Of a stretch of DNA of 19,600 nt, positions 7,252 through 13,294 are shown piece after piece. The stretch spans positions 1 through 19,600 of the forward strand of contig JACCUM010000121.1 in assembly GCA_013811805.1 (NCBI GenBank), read 5' to 3'. The position numbers were made by a program, and so were the translations under genes. The stretch's first letter is position 1, and the number at the start of each line of letters is the position of its first letter. The notes beneath the pieces are model-generated. The model worked only from the letters and a program-made list of their open reading frames with translations, searched no databases and had not been told where the DNA came from. The stretch comes from Geodermatophilaceae bacterium. Its GTDB lineage: Bacteria > Actinomycetota > Actinomycetes > Mycobacteriales > Geodermatophilaceae.

Positions 7252-8355
7252 ATGTCGGGGAGGCCTGGAAAGACCCGCGTAGCGGTCGTCTTCGGGGGCC
7301 GTAGTCCCGAACACGCGATCTCCTGCGTGTCCGCCGGCAGCATCCTGGGCGCCATCGATCGCGAGGTCTATGACGTACTGGCGGTCGGCATCGCCCGAGA
7401 CGGTCGCTGGCTCCTGCTACCCGATGACCCCGTGGCGCTGCAGATCCATGGCCGCGAGCTTCCGGAGGTGACCACCGGCCAGTCCGTCGCCCTGAACAAC
7501 GACCCCGCCCAGCGCGGACTTCGGGTCTTCGATGGTGCCGCCAGCGGAATCGGCCAGCTGGCCCAAGTCGACGTCGTCTTTCCGGTCCTGCACGGCGAGC
7601 AAGGGGAGGACGGCACTATCCAGGGCCTGCTCGAGATGGTCGGGCTCCCGTACGTCGGGGCCGGGGTCTTCGCCAGCGCCGCCGCCATGGACAAGGAGTT
7701 CGCCAAGAAACTGCTTGTAGCAGAAGGACTTCCGGGCGGTGAATACCTCGTGCTCCGGCGGGGGGACAGTACCGAGCTCGATGCCCACCAGCAGGCTCGG
7801 ATCTCGTTGCCGGCCTTCGTGAAACCGGCCCGCGCCGGGTCAAGCATCGGGATCACGAAAATCTCCGACTGGTCCGAACTTCCAGAGGCGGTCGCAACGG
7901 CGCGCGGGGTCGACTCGAAGGTCCTCATCGAGGCCGGGATCTCCGGTCGAGAGATCGAGTGCGGAATCCTGGCCGAGGTCCGAGCGCCGGGGGAGCCGGT
8001 GGAGATCCGGGCCAGCGTCCCCGCCGAGATCAAGGTCTTGCACGGGCACGAGTGGTACGACTTCGAGGCCAAGTATCTCGACGACGCCTGCGAGTTCGAC
8101 GTCCCCGCTGACCTGCCCGAGGAGATCACCGCGCAGGTCCAGGACTACGCCGTACGAGCGTTTCGCGCCCTGGACGGACGGGGACTGGCTCGGGTGGACT
8201 TTTTCGTGACCGAGAGCGGCGAGGTGATCATCAACGAGGTCAACACGATGCCTGGATTCACCCCGATCTCGATGTACCCCCGGATGTGGGCGGCCAGCGG
8301 TGTCTCCTACCCCGAGCTGATCGACCGACTCATCCGCTCCGCCATCGCCGACTGA
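7252..8355 (+). CDS. ddl: D-alanine--D-alanine ligase
   Basis: This 367-aa ATP-grasp ligase makes the D-Ala-D-Ala dipeptide of peptidoglycan precursors in the cytoplasm. It starts with the Ddl hallmark VFGGRSPEHAISC (13-25; E20 binds the first D-Ala). VLHGEQGEDG (112-121), GAGVFASAAAMDK (136-148), FVKPARAGSSIG (189-200; K191 ATP, S197-S198), D316 and the Mg2+/ATP ligands E329 and N331 in NEVNTMPGF follow. The EHAISC form and the length match mycobacterial DdlA. ATG 7252 gives this start; a -10-like TAAGGT lies just upstream, so it may be translated leaderlessly. It is 47 bp after the PLP enzyme gene and convergent with the DUF3515 gene. Confidence 0.97.
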   Translation: MSGRPGKTRVAVVFGGRSPEHAISCVSAGSILGAIDREVYDVLAVGIARDGRWLLLPDDPVALQIHGRELPEVTTGQSVALNNDPAQRGLRVFDGAASGIGQLAQVDVVFPVLHGEQGEDGTIQGLLEMVGLPYVGAGVFASAAAMDKEFAKKLLVAEGLPGGEYLVLRRGDSTELDAHQQARISLPAFVKPARAGSSIGITKISDWSELPEAVATARGVDSKVLIEAGISGREIECGILAEVRAPGEPVEIRASVPAEIKVLHGHEWYDFEAKYLDDACEFDVPADLPEEITAQVQDYAVRAFRALDGRGLARVDFFVTESGEVIINEVNTMPGFTPISMYPRMWAASGVSYPELIDRLIRSAIAD

Positions 8356-8368
8356 CTCCGATCCCTGT

Positions 8369-8398
8369 GTGCCTTGCGAGCGTGCACGGCAAGGGCAC
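8369..8398. terminator. Hairpin between convergent ddl and DUF3515 gene
   Basis: GTGCCTTGC (8369-8377) can pair with GCAAGGGCAC (8389-8398) with one bulged G, and the 11-nt loop contains the self-complementary CGTGCACG. It fills the 43-bp gap between two convergent stop codons, so it probably terminates both transcripts. There is no T-run. Confidence 0.55.
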
Positions 8399-8971
8399 TC
8401 AACCCGGGGTAGGAGCGAAGTAGGGGAGTGTCTGAATGATGAGGGGGGCCAGAATCGCCAGGATCGCCCCTCCGTCGGCAGAGGACGGTACGAACACTTC
8501 CAGATAGATTCCCCGATCGACGGCTGTGTACGTCGTTCCTGCCGCCGCCGTTTCGAAGAACCACTCGACCTCACTGATGGCCAGCGTGCTGGCCCCAACC
8601 ACATACCCCGCCGGGCGGGAGATTCCGCATCGCAGGATGGTCGGAGCCTCGCCCCAGGCATACGCCGTCGGCCGAGTCGAGCGGACCGGGCGAGAGGGTT
8701 GACCGTCGAGGCTGAAGGGCAGCGTTGTGATCAACGCCGTACAGGCCGCCTCTGTCTCAGGGGTCACCGGCGGGGTGTCGACATCGACAGCTGCCAACGC
8801 CGGCTGCCCGAGGATTGGCAGCGGGGCGAGGTCCCTGATGTCGCGCAACGAGAACTGGATGACCAGCAACAGGGCTACTACCACCGGGACCGTGACTGCG
8901 GTCGCGAGCAGGGCTGCTCGTCGGAACTGTGGGCTGTCAGGCGAACGCTCAGCCGACGTCGACCCTGGCAT
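8399..8971 (-). CDS. DUF3515 family membrane-anchored protein
   Basis: This 190-aa protein has a basic N terminus and one strong transmembrane segment (about residues 18-40), followed by an extracytoplasmic domain. The segment WGEAPTILRCG (106-116) with the paired cysteines C77 and C115 is characteristic of DUF3515, an actinobacterial family without known function; the two cysteines may form a disulfide outside the cell. The order ddl, DUF3515, Lrp-type domain, thiL is the one I recall from mycobacteria (Rv2980 region). It lies 42 bp downstream of the Lrp-type gene on the same strand and is probably cotranscribed. ATG 8969-8971 has no evident ribosome binding site. Confidence 0.85.
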   Translation of the reverse strand: MPGSTSAERSPDSPQFRRAALLATAVTVPVVVALLLVIQFSLRDIRDLAPLPILGQPALAAVDVDTPPVTPETEAACTALITTLPFSLDGQPSRPVRSTRPTAYAWGEAPTILRCGISRPAGYVVGASTLAISEVEWFFETAAAGTTYTAVDRGIYLEVFVPSSADGGAILAILAPLIIQTLPYFAPTPG

Positions 8972-9013
8972 CGGACGGCGGCAGCGGGCTCGTCGTCGGC
9001 CAGCGGAGCGGCC

Positions 9014-9247
9014 CTAGAGGTTGACGACGGGGCAGGTCAACGTGCGCGTGATTCCGTCGACCGCCTGGACCTTGGCGACGACGAGCTTGCCGAGCTCATC
9101 GACGCTGCGCGCCTCGGCCCGGACGATGACGTCGTAGGGCCCGGTCACGTCCTCTGCAGTGGCCACGCCGTCGAGTTCGGTGATCGCCCGGGCCACCGCT
9201 GCAGCCTTGCCGACCTCGGTCTGGATCAAGATGTAGGCATGGACCAT
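9014..9247 (-). CDS. Stand-alone Lrp/AsnC ligand-binding (RAM) domain protein
   Basis: This 77-aa protein consists of a single alpha-beta RAM domain (AYILIQTEVGKAAAVARAI; GPYDVIVRAEA; ITRTLTCPVVNL) and lacks the helix-turn-helix of full-length Lrp/AsnC regulators. Such single-domain proteins form oligomers and may bind small ligands or modify other Lrp-type regulators; the ligand here is unknown. The start ATG 9245-9247 is well supported by GGAGGT seven nt upstream; the open frame extends to 9304 but that extension has no homology. First gene of a two-gene minus-strand unit with the DUF3515 gene, divergent from thiL. Confidence 0.88.
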   Translation of the reverse strand: MVHAYILIQTEVGKAAAVARAITELDGVATAEDVTGPYDVIVRAEARSVDELGKLVVAKVQAVDGITRTLTCPVVNL

Positions 9248-9436
9248 GGGTAGACCTCCACGTCGAGGGCCGAGTCGAGCCACCGAAGCTGCCCCTGTGG
9301 GCAACTGGTGCTTCGCTCATTCGGGAGGAACCTACCCGGTGACCCGGTCTCCCGTCGCGCCCCTGCCCACAGGATGCGCTGCTGCCTTCAGGCCGTACTG
9401 TCTCCACTCCCGGTATCGCCCACCGAGGAGGCAGCC
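9248..9436. other. Divergent intergenic region between the Lrp-type gene and thiL
   Basis: This 189-bp gap must hold promoters for both genes. It contains a perfect 10-bp inverted repeat, CCTGTGGGCA (9294-9303) and TGCCCACAGG (9364-9373), 60 bp apart; each arm is also half of a small local hairpin. A TANNNT element TACTGT (9396-9401) could serve thiL and TAGGTT on the minus strand (9334-9329) the Lrp-type gene, but neither has a recognisable -35. All of this is weak. Confidence 0.35.
9425..9431 (+). promoter_or_regulatory. Ribosome binding site that points to an AUC start for thiL
   Basis: GAGGAGG is a near-perfect Shine-Dalgarno sequence. It is followed after 5 nt by ATC ACC GTC AGC GAA, exactly where ThiL homology starts. 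No ATG, GTG or TTG occurs in frame at a suitable distance, so ATC 9437-9439 is the best initiation codon. Confidence 0.65.
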
Positions 9437-10387
9437 ATCACCGTCAGCGAACTCGGGGAGTTCGGCACCGTCGAGCGAGTGATCGCCCGGTCCGGGCTGG
9501 CCCATACGACCGTCGTCGGACCAGGCGATGACGCCGCTGTCCTCAACCTCGGGGGCGGTCTGCTCGTGGCCAGCACCGACCTACTCGTCGAGGGCCGGCA
9601 CTTCCGCCGGGACTGGGCTCCGGCCAAGGACATCGGGCACCGAGCAGCCGCTGCAAACCTGGCCGACATCGCCGCGATGGGTGCCCGGCCCACCGGGCTA
9701 CTTGTTGGCCTTGCCATGCCCGGCGACCTACCGATCGCGTGGCTCGATGACCTGTACGAGGGGTTGCGCGAGGAGTGCCAGCCCTTCGGAGCCGCAGTGC
9801 TCGGTGGGGACGTGGTCGAGAGCAAGACGCTGATCCTCGCGGTGAGCGCGCTCGGGGACATGAAGGGGGCCAGACCGGTCACGCGAGACGGGGCTCTCGT
9901 CGGCCATCGGGTCGCAGTCGCCGGGCGGCTGGGGTACGCAGCGGCCGGGTTGGCGGTCCTAGGCCGAGGATTCCGGTCACCCGGATCGGTCGTGGCTGCC
10001 TACCGGCGTCCGGAGGTGCCCTATGCGGCCGGGCCGCAGGCGGCGGCACTCGGCGCCAGTGCCATGTGTGACGTCAGCGACGGGCTGCTTCGTGATGCGG
10101 GAACCGTGGCTGCGGGCAGCAGCGTCCGGATCGTCCTCGATGTGGCCAAGTTCATGGTCCCGGACGTCCTGCGTGACGTCGGTACGGCGATGAACACAGA
10201 CCCGCTGCGCTGGATCTTCACCGGAGGTGACGATCACGCTCTGCTGGCCTGTTTCCCGCCGCACGTCGAACTGCCCGCACCCTGGCGTGAGGTCGGTTGG
10301 GTCGAGGCAGGAACCGGCGTCCGCGTGGCCGGTCTGCCCGATGAGGGTCGGGAACTGGCAGGCTCAGGTTTCGCGCACTGGGGTTGA
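9437..10387 (+). CDS. thiL: Thiamine-monophosphate kinase
   Basis: This 316-aa enzyme phosphorylates thiamine monophosphate to the diphosphate cofactor with ATP. It has the ThiL N-terminal SELGEFG (4-10), the Mg-ATP loop GPGDDAAVL (28-36), STDLLVEGRHF (46-56), NLADIAAMGA (74-83), GGDVVES (123-129) and a CDVSDGLLRD segment. The start is placed at ATC 9437 because of the ribosome binding site and because family members begin two or three residues before SELGEFG. The alternatives are ATG 9374 (no ribosome binding site, 21 extra non-homologous residues) or GTG further in, which would remove SELGEFG. It is followed after 40 bp by the cytidylate-kinase-like gene. Confidence 0.93.
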   Translation: MTVSELGEFGTVERVIARSGLAHTTVVGPGDDAAVLNLGGGLLVASTDLLVEGRHFRRDWAPAKDIGHRAAAANLADIAAMGARPTGLLVGLAMPGDLPIAWLDDLYEGLREECQPFGAAVLGGDVVESKTLILAVSALGDMKGARPVTRDGALVGHRVAVAGRLGYAAAGLAVLGRGFRSPGSVVAAYRRPEVPYAAGPQAAALGASAMCDVSDGLLRDAGTVAAGSSVRIVLDVAKFMVPDVLRDVGTAMNTDPLRWIFTGGDDHALLACFPPHVELPAPWREVGWVEAGTGVRVAGLPDEGRELAGSGFAHWG

Positions 10388-10427
10388 GAGCCGCCGGCCG
10401 GACGTGCGGCACGAGGAGGCGAGCCAG

Positions 10428-11072
10428 ATGACCGTCGTGACCATCTCTGCGACGTTCGGAGCCGGCGGAAGCGAGGTCGGACCGGCTGTCGCCGATGCGC
10501 TGGGGTTGCCGTTCGTCGATCGCGCGATCCCCATGCGAGTCGCGGAGAAACTGGGCGTCTCGATTGCCGACGCCGAGGCCAAGGACGAGACCATCAGCAC
10601 GGGGTTGACTCGGCTGATCTCCACGATGGCGCTGGTTCCGGACCTGGCAGCCGGCGCTGGACCGATCGAGTACAACCCCGTGCCGGACGAGCGGATCTTT
10701 CGGGAGCAGACCGAGAAGGTCCTGCACGAGATCGCTGAAGGCAGCGGCGCAGTGATCCTCGGTCGGGCCGCCGCGCTCGTCCTTGGCGAGGTGCCGGGGG
10801 CACTACACGTGCGGTTGGATGCGCCGGTCGCGGCGCGGTTGGCCCACATTCAGCGCGAGCACGGCCTGACGCGGCAGCGAGCTGAACGCCTGATCCGGGA
10901 CAACGATTCGGCACGCGAGGCCTACGTCCGGCACTTCTACCGGTGCAAGATGAACGAGGCTCGGCATTATCACCTGATCATCGACTCGGTACGGCTGCCG
11001 ATGTCCACGGTCATCTCCGTGATCACCGATGCGGCGCAGGCCCTCGGAGACAACCGAGAGTCGGTGGACTAG
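10428..11072 (+). CDS. Cytidylate kinase-like family protein
   Basis: This 214-aa protein resembles the cytidylate kinase-like family: a P-loop-type N terminus SATFGAGGSEVG (7-18), LPFVDRAI (27-34), VILGRAAALVL (109-119), HVRLDAP (127-133) and DNDSAREAYVRHFY (158-171). The glycine-rich loop lacks the usual GK[ST] lysine, as I recall is normal for this family (GSGG-type). The phosphoryl acceptor is unknown; true CMP kinase (cmk) activity should not be assumed. Start ATG 10428 follows GAGGAGG with 8 nt spacing. Its TAG stop shares CTAG with the opposing rpmB stop. In mycobacteria I recall ung in the corresponding position. Confidence 0.85.
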   Translation: MTVVTISATFGAGGSEVGPAVADALGLPFVDRAIPMRVAEKLGVSIADAEAKDETISTGLTRLISTMALVPDLAAGAGPIEYNPVPDERIFREQTEKVLHEIAEGSGAVILGRAAALVLGEVPGALHVRLDAPVAARLAHIQREHGLTRQRAERLIRDNDSAREAYVRHFYRCKMNEARHYHLIIDSVRLPMSTVISVITDAAQALGDNRESVD

Positions 11073-11260
11073 CCGCGGACGACCTTGCCCGCCTTGATGC
11101 AGGACGTGCACACCTTGAGCCGCTTGCGCGAGCTAGGGCCGACCTTGGCCCGTACGGTCTGGATGTTCGGATTCCACCGACGCGAGGTGCGCCGATGGGA
11201 ATGTGACACCGACTTACCGAAGCCAGGGCCTTTGCCACAGACGTCGCAGACCGCAGCCAC
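11069..11260 (-). CDS. rpmB: 50S ribosomal protein L28
   Basis: This 63-aa L28 has the conserved CDVCGKGPGFGKSVSHSHRRT start and RWNPNIQTVRA core. It carries both cysteine pairs (C5-C8 and C51-C54) of the zinc-binding C+ form, rather than the cysteine-free paralogue that actinobacteria use under zinc starvation. The start is GTG 11258-11260, with GAGGAG 6 nt upstream. The stop (TAG, 11071-11069 on the minus strand) overlaps the stop of the convergent kinase-like gene in one CTAG. It is monocistronic and divergent from the DAK-like gene. Confidence 0.97.
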   Translation of the reverse strand: MAAVCDVCGKGPGFGKSVSHSHRRTSRRWNPNIQTVRAKVGPSSRKRLKVCTSCIKAGKVVRG

Positions 11261-11473
11261 GGATGATCACTCCTCGAGATAAAAGGCACGTACGGCACAC
11301 CGGTTTCGGACACGGCAGCGCAGCCAAGGATAACCGACCCCGGCTTGTTCCGGCCACACGGGGCGACGATCGCCGCTTCTCGCCGGTATCGCAGGCCGTC
11401 AGCGGTGGTGATTAGGCTCGCTGCCCACCGATGGGCACCGTCGGGAGTCGGTCGAGATGACGGAGGTGGAGCG
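11261..11473. other. Divergent intergenic region between rpmB and the DAK-like gene
   Basis: This 213-bp gap carries promoters for rpmB (minus) and the large plus-strand train. TATCCT on the minus strand (11332-11327) is a candidate rpmB -10 about 60 bp before its ribosome binding site. TAGGCT (11413-11418) is a candidate -10 for the DAK-like gene. A perfect 6-bp hairpin TGCCCA-CCGA-TGGGCA (11422-11437) would lie at the very start of that transcript. No -35 matches are convincing, and no riboswitch or attenuator peptide is evident. Confidence 0.35.
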
Positions 11474-13294
11474 TTGGAGGTCTTCGACGCTTGCGCCGTA
11501 CGTCGATGGGCACGAATGGCCTGCGACGCGCTGGCTCTGGCGGCTGCCGAGATCGACGCCATGAATGTCTACCCGGTGCCGGATCGGGACACTGGCACGA
11601 ACCTGCACCTGACGCTGCGCTCGGCCGTCGATGCGCTCGAGCACGGCGATCAGCAGGCCGGTCTGGGCGCCGCCTTGGATCTGATGGCTCGCGGCGCGCT
11701 GCTCGGCGCACGCGGCAACTCCGGGGTGATCGTCTCGCAATTGCTGCGTGGAATCGCAGACCGCCTCGGGCGCGGGGGTGCGGCCGACGGTGCCGCCCTC
11801 GCCGCTGCGCTGTCGCATGCCACCGACCTTGCCTATGTGGCGGTGGCCGTACCCGTCGAGGGCACCATCCTGACCGTGGCACGAGCGGCTGCTGATGCGG
11901 CGACGGCCGCGGCCTGCACCGAGGGTCGGCCGCGGCTGGCGAACGTGACCCGTGCCGCCGCGGAGGCCGGTGCGCATGCTCTGGCCCGCACCCCATCGCA
12001 GTTGCCCGTACTTGCGCACGCGGGCGTCGTCGATGCTGGGGGTCGCGGGCTCTGTGTCCTGCTGGACACCCTGCTCACCACCGTCGTCGGCCACGATGCC
12101 CCAGGCGGGGAGTTACCGAGCAGGCAACCACCGATGGCCTCGGGGCGACCGGGACCTGCCGCTCGGTCAGTGCCCGTGCCCAACGCCCCCGCGCTGGATC
12201 GCCCGCAGGGGCTCGAGTCCGGGCCAACGGGGCGCGAGATCTCGTTCGGGTACGAGGTGCAGTTTCTTCTGGACGAGGCCAACGACGACGCTGTCGATGC
12301 CATGCGGATCGACCTCGCTGCCCTCGGTGACTCGCTGGTGATCGTCGGCTCCGGCACCCCGTCCCAGCTGTCGCCGCCGGCCGAGTTGTCGCCGCTGTGG
12401 AAGGTCCACGTCCACGTCGACGATGTCGGCGCCGCGATCGAGGCCGGCGTACGCGCGGGACGGCCACACTCGATCAGCGTGACCCGGTTCGCCGACCATG
12501 CGGCCGCGACACCGGTATGCGGGGCACACCCCGGCCACGCGGTGCTGAGCGGACACGGGTCCGGCCGCGGCCTGGTCGCCGTCGCACCAGGCCCCGGACT
12601 GGCCGGCCTGTTCGCCGGGGAGGGGGTCGAGGTCGTCGACGGCGCAGCCCTGCTGAGCGGTGCGGCGACGCAGAACGGCACAGCCATACAGGACGGCACA
12701 GCCATGCACAACGGCCGAGCGACGCAGTACCCTTCCGCCGCTGATGTGCTGGCCGCGATTCGCCGTACCGGCGCAGCCGAAGTCGTCGTCCTGCCGAACC
12801 ACTCCTCGGTGACGGCGATTGCCGACCTGGCTGCTGCGCAGGCCCGGGACGGGGGACAGGACGTAGCCGTCGTGCCGACCAAGTCCCCGGTCCAGGGACT
12901 GGCCGCCGTCGCCGTCGCCGATCCCACCCGGCGCTTCGCCGATGTCGTCATCGCCATGGCTGAGGCAGCCGCGGCCACCCGATGGGCCGAGATCACCGTC
13001 GCCGTACAAGCGGCGATGACCATGGCCGGCCGGTGTGCGGCCGGAGACGTCCTCGGCCTGGCCGAGGGCGATGTCGTGCTGATCGGCGACGACCAGGTCA
13101 CAGTCACCTGCGACTTACTCGATCGGTTGCTGTCGGCAGGCGGTGAACTCGTCACGCTGGTGATCGGCGCGGACGTCCCGAGCGGGTTCACCGACGAGGT
13201 TCGGGTACATCTGCGGCGCGCACATCCCGGCGTGGACGTCATGGACTACCGGGGTGACCAACCACACCAACCTGTACTTATCGGGGTCGAATGA
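11474..13294 (+). CDS. DAK phosphatase-domain / FakA-like protein (YloV family)
   Basis: This 606-aa protein has an N-terminal DhaL (DAK2) domain: NVYPVPDRDTGTN (31-43) coordinates Mg-ADP through the aspartates, followed by GARGNSGVI (78-86) and AGVVDAGGRGL (183-193). A middle region and a C-terminal DegV/FakB-interacting-type domain follow. In Firmicutes the homologue FakA phosphorylates fatty acids bound to FakB; in actinobacteria the role is not established, and no DegV/FakB gene lies here. The start is TTG 11474, chosen for GGAGGTGGAG just upstream and because EVFDACAVRRWARMACDAL aligns with known N termini; the frame is open to 11345. Oddities: R38 replaces the usual glycine in PVPDGDTGTN, and four 6-residue repeats (396-419) interrupt a loop. 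The stop overlaps the recG ATG. Confidence 0.87.
   Translation: MEVFDACAVRRWARMACDALALAAAEIDAMNVYPVPDRDTGTNLHLTLRSAVDALEHGDQQAGLGAALDLMARGALLGARGNSGVIVSQLLRGIADRLGRGGAADGAALAAALSHATDLAYVAVAVPVEGTILTVARAAADAATAAACTEGRPRLANVTRAAAEAGAHALARTPSQLPVLAHAGVVDAGGRGLCVLLDTLLTTVVGHDAPGGELPSRQPPMASGRPGPAARSVPVPNAPALDRPQGLESGPTGREISFGYEVQFLLDEANDDAVDAMRIDLAALGDSLVIVGSGTPSQLSPPAELSPLWKVHVHVDDVGAAIEAGVRAGRPHSISVTRFADHAAATPVCGAHPGHAVLSGHGSGRGLVAVAPGPGLAGLFAGEGVEVVDGAALLSGAATQNGTAIQDGTAMHNGRATQYPSAADVLAAIRRTGAAEVVVLPNHSSVTAIADLAAAQARDGGQDVAVVPTKSPVQGLAAVAVADPTRRFADVVIAMAEAAAATRWAEITVAVQAAMTMAGRCAAGDVLGLAEGDVVLIGDDQVTVTCDLLDRLLSAGGELVTLVIGADVPSGFTDEVRVHLRRAHPGVDVMDYRGDQPHQPVLIGVE
12659..12730 (+). repeat. Four-copy 18-bp in-frame tandem repeat inside the DAK-like gene
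   Basis: Four 18-bp units encode GAATQN, GTAIQD, GTAMHN and GRATQY (residues 396-419). The two central units share GGCACAGCCAT and differ at few positions; the outer ones share GCGACGCAG. The pattern indicates replication-slippage expansion of a surface loop, since copy number changes keep the frame. Confidence 0.85.

Noticed and set aside
11833..13242. 469-aa minus-strand open frame opposite the DAK-like gene
   Set aside because: Its composition is Ser/Thr/Ala/Pro-rich as expected from reverse reading of GC-rich codons, and the sense gene explains the locus.
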